A stretch of DNA of 44,385 nt from Nemertoderma westbladi (GCA_032718475.1 JAUCBJ010001562.1:1-44385); one strand, 5' to 3'. Positions 10,405 through 20,673 are shown, counted from the stretch's first letter. The notes: a model not told the origin generated them from the letters alone. Translations and numbers: made by a program.

Positions 10405-10630
10405 GGTGAGTTTGGGAAGGGATTTGATGGCACATGTAAAGGCTGACAGTGCAATGAGTTTGGAGAGGGTTGTGATGGCACATGTAAAGGCCGGCAGTGT
10501 AATATACCCAGTGAGTTTGGAGAGGGTTGTGATGGCACATTTAAAGTCCGGCAATGTAATATGGTGGGTGAGTTTGGGAGGTATGTGATGCCACATTTTA
10601 AGGCCAACACTGCAATATGGTGAGTTTGAA
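10405..10630 (+). repeat. Degenerate tandem repeat, about 46-57-bp unit
   Basis: Four to five units start with GTGAGTTTGG near 10407, 10453, 10511, 10567 and 10619. Each carries GATGGCACAT and AAAGGCCGGCAGTG-like words. Units vary in length and sequence. Frames across the array are open by chance of composition. Confidence 0.85.
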
Positions 10631-10806
10631 TATTCTGATAATGATGCTATTCCTTTGATCAACGAAATTGGCTAAAGAGGTTGATTTAATTAAAAAGTGT
10701 TTAAAATCGAAGAGTAGAAAATGACCTGTTGCTCACAGAAGCGGGTCACATTACATCTTTCTTCCGAATGAGACGGGCGAGAAACTACCAGTTTGCAAGT
10801 TATCAA

Positions 10807-11395
10807 CCATCTCTTGGTTATGGGTTTTGGTCATTGGTTTTGGGAATTTGTTTTGGTCGTGGGTTTTGGGCATGTGTTTCGGCATGGCCTTTGGAATTTG
10901 GGCATGGGTTTTGGTAATTGGGTTTCGCATGGGTTTTGAGCATCGGTTTTGAGCTTCGGATTTGGGAATGGGTTTACGACATGGGTCTTGGGATTTGGGC
11001 ACGGGTTTTGGTTATTTTTTGGTTTTGCGCATGGGTTTTGTTCCTGGGTTTTTGGCATGGGTTTTGGACATGTGCCTGGGGATATGGCTCTCCAGTTTCG
11101 GGCATTGGTGTTCCGCATAAGTCTTGGGCTTTTGGCATTGGCATAACGTATACTCACCTCTTTAAGTTTTACTTTCATCTATATTGCATTTGTGTTGTTT
11201 TAACGAATCCATCACTGGAAAGCGCTTCTACTATTACTGTCAAAAGAGGTTGGACTCATTCCACGGGTTTTGTACCTAGGTGTTGGGCATGGGTTTCGGC
11301 ATGCCCCCTGGAATTTGAGCATGGGTCATGGGGCATTGGTTTTGGGCATGGGATTTGGGTTTTGTGCCTGTGTTTTGGGCATGGGTTTCCAGCAA
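10807..11395 (+). repeat. G/T-rich minisatellite, GGTTTTGGGCATG-type units, two blocks
   Basis: Blocks at about 10807-11146 and 11262-11395 are built of 10-15-bp variants of GGTTTTGGGCATG. They are separated by about 115 bp of unrelated DNA. The plus strand has many GGG runs, so local G-quadruplex potential is plausible. The long frames through it encode low-complexity GFGHGFW-like peptides, which follow from the repeat itself. Confidence 0.9.
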
Positions 11396-11825
11396 ATATA
11401 CTGCTACTTTGTCCTCACGGCTTAACCAGTTTGTCCTGGGACGAACTGAGAAACCAGCAGAGGGCAGAGTGCGTGAGCACCAGAGGGCTGGTTGGCCAAA
11501 ACTCTATCCTCAGTGGGAACCTACCCACACTCCTAGACACCACTATTGCCAGGCGAGGCAAAAGTGGCAATAGGAATAGTGCAGTACGATTGCCGAGAAG
11601 CAGAAGAAGGTAGCTTGCCAGGGGTGCCATCTACAAGGCCAGATGTTACTGACTGTTAAATTCGTCAAATACTGGCCCTTAAGAAACCCGGTATTTTGAA
11701 AAATCGATTACAAAACCATTATTTCGAAGTGTTGACATGGTTTTTCGAAGTGTTGACTTTTTCGAAGTGTAAAATACCTCTGCATTGGAATGGAAACGAA
11801 AGATTATATGTTTTAAATTGAGGCT
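11396..11825. other. No supported gene; short direct repeats at the end
   Basis: The GC content rises at 11400-11640, and open frames exist there without a recognisable domain. At 11720-11775 the word TTTCGAAGTGTTGAC is repeated in near-tandem form. Confidence 0.4.
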
Positions 11826-12056
11826 GCGCTTGTAATGATTCATATGTATAACTATTTGTCATAACCTATAAATAGATTTATAATCATCTTGTTCAAATAA
11901 AATACACAATGGTAATAAGTAATAGTAGTTAACAGACTTTGCCCTTTAGAATCTCCCATAAAAATTTGTCATTTAATATATTATACCCAAAGAGGGATAA
12001 TTAAACAAAGAAAATTACTGATACGTAAATAGTTGAACTGAAAAGGCGACACTTAC

Positions 12057-12363
12057 ATGGCTAACCAGGTGGAAAATAATCCAGAAAAATTGTGTCAAGG
12101 AGAATGTCGGAAAATGCCAGACAACATCTGCAAATTGACATCGTTTTACATTGTGGGGAAGGTGTTAGATGCTTCCATTAAAAGTTTTCACAGTTCAACA
12201 AAAAAGAAACCGGCTGATACATCGGATGAGCGATATCTAGGGGGGCCCTCTGTATTCAAACATTGGGCTCTAGTTGCTTATCGGCATGACATTGGGGAAG
12301 TTATTCGTGCGGAACTAGTCATGAATGAGAAAGGTGTTACTGAACCGCTGTGGACTTATCTAG
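12057..12363 (+). CDS. Papain-fold-like (NlpC/P60-LRAT type?) protein, copy B exon 1
   Basis: ATG at 12057 opens 102 codons ending at a consensus donor, CTAG|GTAATT. Residues 1-60 are polar, with Cys and Lys-rich parts. Near residue 66 the motif SVFKHWALVAYRHD places a His in a strand, as in permuted papain-fold enzymes, followed by EVIRAEL. The partner Cys is in exon 2 (NCQEWV). His-before-Cys order with N-C-x-x-[FW]-V is typical of LRAT/HRASLS-like and related NlpC/P60 proteins, which are acyltransferases or peptidases. That match is from memory of motifs only. The start is supported by conservation of the same ATG context in copy A (4345). Phase-1 splicing to 12955 regenerates Gly. Confidence 0.6.
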
Positions 12364-12954
12364 GTAATTAATTATTTTATATACTGTATGTACTGTACCT
12401 TCATTTCGCTCGACTATGATAATAATTAATTACGTGATCAGTGGTACTCTTGTTAGTCATACGTTAATTAATATTTTGTAATTTTAGATTTTATTTAATA
12501 ATATATATTATGAAGAAGGTCCCATGCTGGAAAACAAAATGATAGACATTTAAATATGTAAATTAGATTCAGAAATTTCACTCTTAATAAGAATAATCTA
12601 TAGATACTATAACCTTTTCTTCGGCCCATGTGAAAAGTATACCACACTTTCTGCTTTTATTTGGTATGGTCACCCAGGGTTATGGTAAAGTCGGCAGTGA
12701 TGTCCACTGTCCAGGTGGCATCGAAAAAAAATGACTTTACTACTGGTATATATCACTACAGGGTATATAAGAAGGAAGGAGGCCTATATAGGTCCTTGAT
12801 ATGTAGGCCTACAGGTTATAAGAAATAAATAGGCGCTATAAAACACGTTTTAAATGAATGCAAAATTATTCATATTTTATACAGTTTAAAAATTCAATAA
12901 AATTTCGTCTGAAAATAAAAACTCTTCATTTTTTTCGTTTTATACTCTTACTAG
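12364..12954 (+). other. Intron of copy B gene
   Basis: The intron is bounded by GTAATT at the 5' end and a pyrimidine-containing TCTTACTAG at the 3' end. The acceptor is conserved in copy A at about 8911-8926. The 591-bp sequence is AT-rich with TAGGCCTAC words and no other feature recognised. Confidence 0.75.
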
Positions 12955-13345
12955 GTGAAGACAAAATCCCCCACGGAGCGAAGTTGATTGCTACGAAGGA
13001 TGTTACTAATGATCAGTAGTTCAAAAATGCCGTGGAGAACAATGAAGTGAATGGGAAGAAATATCATGTAATTGACAGAAATTGTCAGGAGTGGGTCAGG
13101 GAAGTAGCTGCCTGCCTGGGTGTCGCGGATAGTATAAATGAGGCGAGAATCTCTACTAAAGTTAAAAACTTCGTGGCAGTCGGCCTTGGTATTGCCTGGT
13201 GTCTTTTAATAGCAGGCCTACCTGTCTAATTGGCGGTTTTTTTTGCTCCGGCTCTCAGTCTTTTGCCAGAAATCTTGCAGCATTGGGAAATGAATTTCTG
13301 GATGATAATGAACTTCGCAAACGTAAGAACAAAGACAGAACATAA
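12955..13345 (+). pseudogene. Papain-fold-like protein, copy B exon 2, broken by TAG and a frameshift
   Basis: The exon continues the frame with EDKIPHGAKLIATKDVT and meets an in-frame TAG at 13017-13019. Copy A lacks these three bases (GATCAGTTC against GATCAGTAGTTC). Beyond it come ENNEVNGKKYHVIDR and NCQEWVREVAACLGV, the presumed catalytic Cys block, then a hydrophobic stretch (VAVGLGIAWCLLIAGL). A second stop lies at 13227. A +1 shift near 13225 opens a tail (GNEFLDDNELRKRK) ending at a TAA at 13343-13345, which suggests a lost frame. Both copies keep the hydrophobic C-terminus, which fits a tail-anchored or membrane hairpin protein. With two lesions this copy is probably not functional. 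Confidence 0.65.
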
Positions 13346-13575
13346 TCAACAAGTCCGTGTCGTGGTCCGACTGGTCAGGCCATAGTGAGCACGATTTGGC
13401 TGGGGTAGAAATAATCTAATCAGACTGTCAGATATGTAGGCCTACCAGTCAATTAAAATTATTAAATTAATTCTTATTAAATTCTAAATTTAATAGTAAT
13501 AGAAATGTTCCAGGTCGCTGTGGGGTTTATCTAATGTTCGTATTCGTATGCATATGATATGTAGGTATGTGTTCA

Positions 13576-14117
13576 ATACGCTAACTGTGTCTAACCAAAA
13601 ACAATAAGCTTTATTTCAACTTCCTAAATTCCAACCTGAGTGCAGGTAGCCCAAGCACTCTGTCTATCCGCTAGTTGTCAAGGATGTGTGTTGTCACTTG
13701 GCAATAAAATGTTTGTTTGGAGAATATTTAATTTTATCTCAACTTCTAGAAATCCTGCTGTGGTGGAAAACTGTGAATTCATATTATTTGTGCATGGCGG
13801 ACAATGTTTATTCTTGAATATTAGACCATTGGTTTTTAAAAATGCAATCGGTGTATTTAGCGTTTTTTAACGATGTCCCTATGATTCATCTACATTTTTA
13901 CTATTATCTTTCACCAAGATGTTGTTTTTTTGTTTTAGCTATACTTTGAATATAACATAATGAATGTTCTACTGCAGACATGTATTTGTTTATCTCAAAA
14001 AACAATATTTAGAGTTCTATATAGTTTCCCTAATTATGTTATGAATGACTAAAAGTATCATTTAATTATATCAATAAATTGCTATGATGGCACGGCAAAG
14101 TGAAAGAGTCACTTATT
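13576..14117. other. No gene seen
   Basis: AT-rich sequence. Frames such as 13640-13870 have no recognisable domain. The missing C-terminal half of the piggyBac transposase was looked for here on the minus strand and not found. Confidence 0.4.
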
Positions 14118-14672
14118 CTAACCACGTACCACAATTAGCACAATTCCATACCACACCGTCATTTTAGTGTACCAATAATGACGAACCACTATGACTTGAT
14201 GCTTCAATATTACTTTCAATCGATTCAGCGATTCAGAGACCCTATACAAATGGGTTGAAATGAAAACCTTGTGGTTTTTTCTGAATATCGCAATTTTGAA
14301 AATTTGAAGAGCCACGCCCTAATTTTGGTGCACCAAAAATGATGTACCATTACACTTACGGAGTAGTAGACACCATACAAATCAGAATCAATAAAAAAAG
14401 CCCGAACAAAAATAATTACAAACTCACAAATTGACCTTGTAAAATTCAAAAATTTCAAAAAAATTATGCTTGGGACCAAATTTTGAGGTGGCACCCACAT
14501 CGAAAAGTAGAAATATAATTGAAACGCCGTTTTTGCAAAACATGCGCAATTAAATAGGACTAATTCTCGTAAAAAATTGGGCAGGTACATAATGTGTTTG
14601 CATAGATACAGCAATTAAAAACTGCGAAGGGGCCGATTTGCCCCCCCCCCCCCCCCCCCAGTGGTAATAGTA
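14118..14672 (-). mobile_element. piggyBac-type MITE, copy 1
   Basis: Over about 500 bp this segment is the inverted counterpart of 16671-17250. Shared landmarks are GGGGCCGATT next to a homopolymer run, GGTGCCACCTCAAAATTTGG, ATTAGGGCGTGGC (here in complement), TTTTTGGTGCACCAAAA and ACTTTCAATCGATTCAGCG. The end at 14641-14672 is a C19 run followed by AGTGGTAATAG. The matching end of copy 2 is TTAACCCTATTACCACT. It abuts the piggyBac transposase reading frame in mid-codon context. The other end is not defined. Confidence 0.75.
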
Positions 14673-15827
14673 GTTACAATTATTAGGAACAGATTCCAGG
14701 AGTTTTATCACATAATCAACAGTTTGAAAGCCATTTTGTCTACTTCAACATGACCTACATATATAAAAAAAGTCGTGCATAAACCCAGATATACTGTTGC
14801 GACTATAAACTTTGATGCCCCACTGTTTTGGTTTATTTGGTAAATATTGACGCAGAATGGTACGCCCCTTGAATGGAATTATTTGTTCGTCGATCGATAT
14901 GAATTCCTCAGTTGTAAACAAAATACAAGCCTCTCGAAGAAGATCTAGAAGGGGACGAATCTCGGCTATCCTGTCATAGCCAGCATCCCGTGGATTCGTA
15001 ATTATCGTAGTATTATCTCGAAAATGTAGAAAGCGATTGACATCAAAAAAACGATTTCGAGACATGTGGTCGGCAATACCGGGGATACGAAATCCATCTT
15101 CCCAGTACATTCTGTACCGTGGAAGTCGATATATACCCATATGCAACAACAAAGCTAAGTAAGTTTCTATTTCTATTGTACTTGTTCGAAAACTAGAACC
15201 CTGCTGCACAGAGAATATATTTGTCTGTTCTACAATGAGATTAATCATTTCCCTTGAGAAGTATAAAGTAAAGTAGTCAATTGGGTCCAAAACTTTGTCT
15301 GGTATGGTATAAGATACCCCCTTCCATTCTCCTTTAGGTAATTCCTTTCTGGTATCTAAATCCACCCAAGAAAATTTATCGTTTTTAGAAGGCTTCTTAG
15401 TTATCTTTCCAGTCCTCTTACGACCTGTTCTGCTCTTAGACCCTGTCACCTTAGACCCAGTCGCTTTAGGATTCGTTTTGGCCTTAGATCGTGTACTGAT
15501 CTTTGATAAGACTAGACAACTGTCATCACTATTGGAGTCCATATTACAACTTAATTGCCCGGTATCTCTAACATTATGATCCTGGTCGTGCCCCTCGAAA
15601 CCATGAAAATCCGGAAAATTGTCATCACTGTCACAACCACTTAAAGGACCGGAATCGCTAACACTATCACTAAGGCCAGGACAGTCAAACCCCTCGAAAC
15701 CCTGAAAATCGCCATCCTCTGAGAATATTTCTGGATCGGAATCATCCGCATCCGGGAGAACAACTAACTGAGTTTCACTTCTTCCATTTCCTTTGGGACG
15801 AATAATAATGTCTCCATCCATAGGCAT
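14673..15827 (-). pseudogene. piggyBac-like transposase, C-terminally truncated
   Basis: The piggyBac family enzyme excises and inserts its element at TTAA. ATG at 15827 starts an acidic N-terminus (residues 20-105, rich in Asp/Glu/Ser), then a basic stretch (110-150, KATGSKVTGSKSRTGRKR). The DDE_Tnp_1_7 core follows from about residue 180, with DPIDYFTLYFS, MGIYRLPRYRMYW, RFFDVNRFLHFRDN and SIDEQIIPFKGR (first catalytic Asp, residue 313), then LPNKPKQWGIKVY. The frame stops at 14745. A shifted frame continues with GFQTVDYVIKLLESVPNNCN to about 14673, where the MITE begins. The blocks with the second and third catalytic Asp are absent. Usual length is about 570-600 residues, so roughly 60% remains. 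Confidence 0.9.
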
Positions 15828-16566
15828 ATTGCTGTATTGTTACGCTACACTGTACCGGTATATCTGCCCAACCAGAGAGCAACACCCTACAGCATGGGTG
15901 TAGGGCCTACCTCCAATATTCCTATAGGCCTACCTAACTGATGAAACTGATAGCTCTGTAAAACATACCGGTCAGTACCAGCAAATGGCGGTGTACCAAG
16001 ATAGGCCTATCATCTATCAGACATCATTGTTGAATGTTCGTTACACTACACAGTCCGGCGCCCGAACTAACTAGGTACTAGGCCATTTACCATCCTACTG
16101 TACTTAATTGCTGAATATTACAGTAACACAGAATGGCAATACTGCAATATAGTGCTGTAGAGCAGTAGTGTAAAAAAATCTAATCATACTGTACATGCCC
16201 AGTGGCCCATATATGCCCACCTGTTTAAACTAATCAGCTCATTCAGTGATTTGGTAATGGCCTATTGTTATTGGTTGGAAATGTTAGTGGAGATGTCAGC
16301 CAATTTGCTCATATTTTTTTCAAGAGGTGTACCATCCATTGTAGTGATTGGGAACTGTCAATATTTCAGGAAAAATATTGCCAAGAACAGCTATTATGAA
16401 GTAGCCAATATCGGGGACTTGTTGGCAATGGCAGTACTGTAAAATTACGTTTTGAGCAAATCCATGTATTTTTTTTTCTAATTAAATGCAATAGTCCCTG
16501 AATTTAAAGTTTCTTTGAATGCAATTTATACCCTAAATGTTGGTGCCCATATATGGTACTTATTTG
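15828..16566. other. 5' region of the piggyBac-like element
   Basis: No other gene was seen between the transposase start and the terminus at 16582. The region is rich in TAGGCCTAC and CTACTGTA words. It would contain the element promoter, but no clear TATA box position can be defended. Confidence 0.4.
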
Positions 16567-16582
16567 GGATCGAAAGGGTTAA
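16567..16582 (-). repeat. piggyBac-like terminus, CCCTTTCGATCC next to TTAA
   Basis: On the minus strand the sequence reads TTAACCCTTTCGATCC, a TTAA target site followed by a CCC-starting terminal repeat as expected for piggyBac elements. It lies about 750 bp upstream of the transposase start and on the correct side. The mate at the other end was not found. Confidence 0.6.
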
Positions 16583-16670
16583 GACTAATTTCTTTAATTG
16601 GTGCTACAGTATAAGTGCCTTTAGAAATATATCTTTAAAAACAGTGCACGCAAGGTTAATGTCAGCGGCC

Positions 16671-17885
16671 TTAACCCTATTACCACTGGGGGGGGGGGGG
16701 GGGGGGGAATCGGCCCCTTCCTAGTTTTTAGTTGCTGTAACTATGCAACCACATTACGTACCGGCCCAATTTTTATTGAGAATTAGTCGAGTGAGAATTA
16801 GAGAATTTAATGCCGTATCTTTTGCAAAAAACGACGTTGCAATTGGATTTCTTCTTTTCGATGAGGGTGCCACCTCAAAATTTGGTCTCCAGCACCAAAT
16901 TTTTTGAAATTTTCGAATTTTACAAAGTCATTCGTGATTTAGTAATTATTTATGTTTGGGCTATTTTTATTGGTTTGGATCACTCTAATGCTCTATACAA
17001 GTATATAAGTGTAGTGGTACGTCATTTTTGGAGCACCAAAATTAGGGCGTGGCACTTTAAAATTTCAAAATTACTTTATTCTGAAAATTTACTAAAGTTT
17101 TGATTTCGAAGCATTTTTGATTTTTGGAGCGCTGAATCGATTGAAAGTAATATAGAAACCTGAAGACTTAGTGGTTCGCCATTTTTGGTGCACCAAAATT
17201 AGGGCGTGGCACTTCAAATTTTGAAAAATATGAGATTCGGAAAATACACTAAAGTTTTGATTTGCAAAGCATTTTTATATGTTTTCTGGAGCGCTGAATC
17301 GATTGAAAGTAATATAGAAGCCTGAAGACTTAGTGGTTCGCCATTTTTGGTGCACCAAAATTAGGGTGTGGCACTTCAAATTTTGAAAAATACGAGATTC
17401 GGAAAATACACTAAAGTTTTGATTTCAAATTATTTTTATAGGTTTTCTGGAGCGCTGAATCGATTGAAAGTAATATAGAAGCCTCAAATCCTTGGTGTAC
17501 GTAATTTTCGGTGCACCAAAATTAGGGCGTGGCACTTCAAATTTTCAAAATTACTTTATTCGGAAAAAACACTAAAGTTTTGATTTCAATTTGGCTAACC
17601 TCTAAGTCTTCACAGGCTTCTCTATATTACTTTCAATCGATTCAGCGGTCTAGAAAACCTATATAAATGCGTTAAAATTTCAATTTTGGTTTATTTTCCG
17701 AATCTCGTATTTATCAAAATTTGAAGTGCCACACCCTAATTTTGGTGCACCAAAAATGGCGAACCACTAAGTCTTCAGGCTTCTATATTACTTTCAATCG
17801 ATTCAGCGCCCCAGAAAACCTATAAAGATGCGTTGAAATAAAAAATTAGGGGCATTTTCTAAAAATCTAATTTTTCTATGTGCAC
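16671..17885 (+). mobile_element. piggyBac-type MITE/fold-back, copy 2 with 161-bp internal repeats
   Basis: The left end is TTAA|CCCTATTACCACT, then G20 and AATCGGCCCC. Inside, units starting AGCGCTGAATCGATTG at about 17128, 17290 and 17451 repeat every 161-162 bp and contain GGTGCACCAAAATTAGGG and AAAATACACTAAAGTTTTG. From about 17600 the same sequence runs in reverse complement to about 17885 (ACTTTCAATCGATTCAGCG twice), so the element folds back on itself. The right end is not resolved. No transposase is encoded. Confidence 0.75.
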
Positions 17886-18218
17886 GACAAATAGCATCCA
17901 CATTCCATTTTTGGAAATGGAATATAATCACATTTAATTCAGCGTCTTGAAAAACCTACTAAATCTAGCCAACACTGCCTGCCACACTATTAGTTTTTAG
18001 AAAACAACAAATTTTGTAATTTTGTCCTGGAACTACTTTTATTTTTCATCAAAATTATGATACCCTGCTTATGAAATTTTAACTTTTTAAGGTTTGGTAG
18101 TGTTCATCTAGTTTTGGTAGTTGTTTCACCAACAGCCCAAATTTTGTAGGATTTCATTGGACGATTACAAAAATATAGTGGGTGGGTGTGTATAGTGGTA
18201 GTATATACTGACCTAAGA
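17886..18218. other. No gene seen
   Basis: AT-rich sequence between the MITE and the truncated LINE. Nothing was recognised on either strand. Confidence 0.4.
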
Positions 18219-19207
18219 TTACATAAAATTGTATTTTTCAAAATTTTGCAAAAAATCTGATTGTTTAGGGGGCCGATATAAAGTACAGATTAAAATAGGT
18301 TTAGTTTTAGGAAATAAAAGTTCCACCAGTAAAACTTCGTCACAAGTCTCTAAATCTTCCCTATGATTAAAAGCTAAATCACATCGAATGTACATACACC
18401 ACCACCGTGTCTGTCCCTATCCTTACGTAAAACTACGTAATTATCAATATAAATTTCTCCATCAGAAACGCTATCATCGAGCCAAGTTTCAGAAATTGTT
18501 AAAACTGCTGGGTTGGATTTATTGATTAAAATACGAATTGCGGAAAGTTTGGGAAGCAGAGATTGTGCATTTAAATGCAAAAAATGCAGACCTTTTTTCT
18601 TAAAAAATGTAAAAGTTTCACTCTCAGCATCACTTGGAGTTTGCAGAGGCGATGTGAGGAATGAATCGTTGGTTTCTGATTCAAAAATAGTATCATGAAA
18701 GGGAAGTTCGGTAAAAATACAGCTATTGCAGAGACTTGGCTCAAGATTGTTTCTGGTGGAGAATAAATTACTGCTTTTCCTATGGTAACATTTTAAATCT
18801 ACAAATGTGTCACAACTCTCGCATTGGACGATCTTACTCCGAGAGTTTGTTCCTTGTTGACAGACGGGACAGTTGATCTTTGGGACCCGCATCCTGCTGG
18901 GTCCTGGGTTGGTCTCAATATCCCCAGCCAGAGACAGAAGACAGAGTTTGGCGATTAGGCCTCTAGTTCGTGGAGAGGAGACCCAAGATATTCTTCCCCG
19001 ACGAGAGCAGTAGAGGCTAAATCCACTCGTCAACCATATCTCCGTCGATTCGGCGCGGCAGTTCGAAACGGTAGCGACAGGGTGTTCCGCAAACCAGTCC
19101 AATACCAGTATTGGGTGGGTTGCAGGGTTACCCCACGGATCGGATGGTTCTGCCACAACGAAACGGCCCAGAACGATGAAAACTGTGGAGATTAAGAGCG
19201 GTGACAT
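18219..19207 (-). pseudogene. Non-LTR retrotransposon 5' part: hydrophobic leader, 2A peptide, PHD-like finger, APE endonuclease
   Basis: The frame starts at 19207. Residues 1-20 (MSPLLISTVFIVLGRFVVAE) look like a signal peptide. Residues 95-103, GDIETNPGP, form a canonical 2A motif, where the ribosome skips the Gly102-Pro103 bond. It is preceded by the expected hydrophobic run (LIAKLCLLSLA). A Cys-rich finger follows, with C113, C116, C129, C132, C140, H142, C160 and C163, PHD-like although the usual His is replaced. From residue 207 comes an APE-type endonuclease (HFLHLNAQSLLPKL, ISETWLDDS with the catalytic Glu at 240, RHGGGVC). The frame ends at 18374, and the next part continues in another frame (YIRCDLAFNHRED, CTLYRPPKQSDF) to 18219. 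No reverse transcriptase follows. 2A peptides at the N-terminus of such LINEs are known from sea urchin, amphioxus and molluscs. Confidence 0.9.
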
Positions 19208-20670
19208 TGTGCTGTCTGGCTGTAGTCTGACTCAAAGGATAAAAACTGTATAGGCCTAGTACCGGTATCTTTCTTGGTCTTATTGTCGGCAGGCCTACAG
19301 CTCTATTATCAAAGAAATCTGTATTCTAATCACTAACTGCATGCTTGTGTATTAATTTATCTTACAAACTGAACTCTACCTACCAGTAACTTCCTAATAG
19401 TCACAGTAGAAGTCACACCCTTTTTTTGTTATAAAATATATTATTATGTAGGCCTAGGTCTGTAAGTAGGCCTACTGTACATGTAGGCCTATGTGAGATA
19501 AGCCGAGCTGTGGTTAAATTTATTAAAGCATCCAAGACAGAGAGTGATGGAAGTGAAGCGTCCTCTCCTGTCCCTCTTCAACAACCTTCTGTGTTTTTCA
19601 CAGAAAATAATTAAGTCACTGCAGGTGCGCGAAATCTATCACAATCGGCCTACGGCCAAGTAATGGCCTGCATAATATTTACGAGTCTAACTACTAATCA
19701 TTATTTACGAGATATTATAACGAGTTGGATACTAGGAATTTGCTGACTGTGCGGCAGCATAAGGCTTCCAAGCGATCGGAGTTGGATTCAGAATGGGCAG
19801 AATTGTTTAAAAGGGCATTGAGTTCTCGTTTGAATTTAGAGAATGATGTAGACAAAGACAATGATCTTGTTCTCTCGGTTATTGTTGAGCTGTCAACCAG
19901 CTAGGGAGTGATATCAGTTATGGTTAAGTGCCTGGAGTTGCGAATGCAACTGCGGCAACATGAAGATTGAATGATATGATTAGTGACTGCTTTGGCCATG
20001 TCCCACTGCCTCACTCAGACTTTTCCATGACTTCCATCTCATCATGATTCTTTCAGGCTGTTCCATTACACCACATGACTCACTCAGACTGATACATGTC
20101 AACTATACATACTTTACATGCACTATGTTTGTAATATATTCGTAATTGTACAATATATAATAACTACTCTGAAAAAAGTTTCTGGTGGTTATTCATTAAA
20201 AACAACCGCTTTTGGCAGATTCAGCAGGCAGTTTCATAGTTGGTTATTAACCAAAATCGGCTGTTTATTATTTGTAAATAACCAGTTGTACTTGTAATTG
20301 TAATTGTACGATAAAATAATTTATTTTATTAAATGTTTTATTTATTTATTAAAAACACAATATTATTTCAATCAATGTAATAACCAATATTTTTTAATTG
20401 TCACCATTGTTTTTAACGAAATATACATTTTTGACAAATAATAATGGTTATGTTCCACACTATAGTTGGTTAATTGAGGAAAGTGAGATACATTATAAAA
20501 ATAGCCTGTTAAAAATATGATCATTGATTCATTTATATTTTAAACAAGGAGTTTATTTTTTTAACTGCCTGTTAATTAAAAAAAACCATCAGAAGCTTTT
20601 TTCAGAATAGGCCTATATTATAATAACGGCGTATACATTTTGTTGTTATTGAAGGTATAAACTATATTCT
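19208..20670. other. No gene seen; LINE 5' untranslated region plus AT-rich DNA
   Basis: The LINE leader probably extends some way right of 19207, and its end is not visible. A repeated word, AACCGCTTTTGG / AAAAAAACCATCAGAAGC, around 20180-20600 suggests a diverged inverted pair (TCTGAAAAAAGTTTCTGGTGGTT at about 20165 and its near-complement at about 20585-20608). Confidence 0.4.
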
Positions 20671-20673
20671 ATG

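Larger units (their letters stand above)
11826..13575 (+). repeat. Segmental duplication copy B (compact)
   Basis: This copy is homologous to copy A blocks at 685-838, 4245-4424, 4711-4756, 8925-9050 and 9489-10015. It retains the gene, its single intron and its 3' flank (TTAATAGTAATA, then GTCCGTATCCG-like sequence) without the insertions. It is therefore the natural empty-site reference for copy A. Confidence 0.85.

Noticed and set aside
10751-11613. Long frames on both strands (up to 231 codons) between 10.75 and 11.6 kb
   Set aside because: Most of their length is the G/T minisatellite, giving low-complexity GFGHGFW or PKPMPK peptides. No domain lies outside it.
14225-14614. 129-codon minus-strand frame next to the piggyBac gene, considered as the missing transposase C-terminus
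   Set aside because: It consists of MITE sequence shared with 16700-17250 and shows none of the piggyBac C-terminal motifs.
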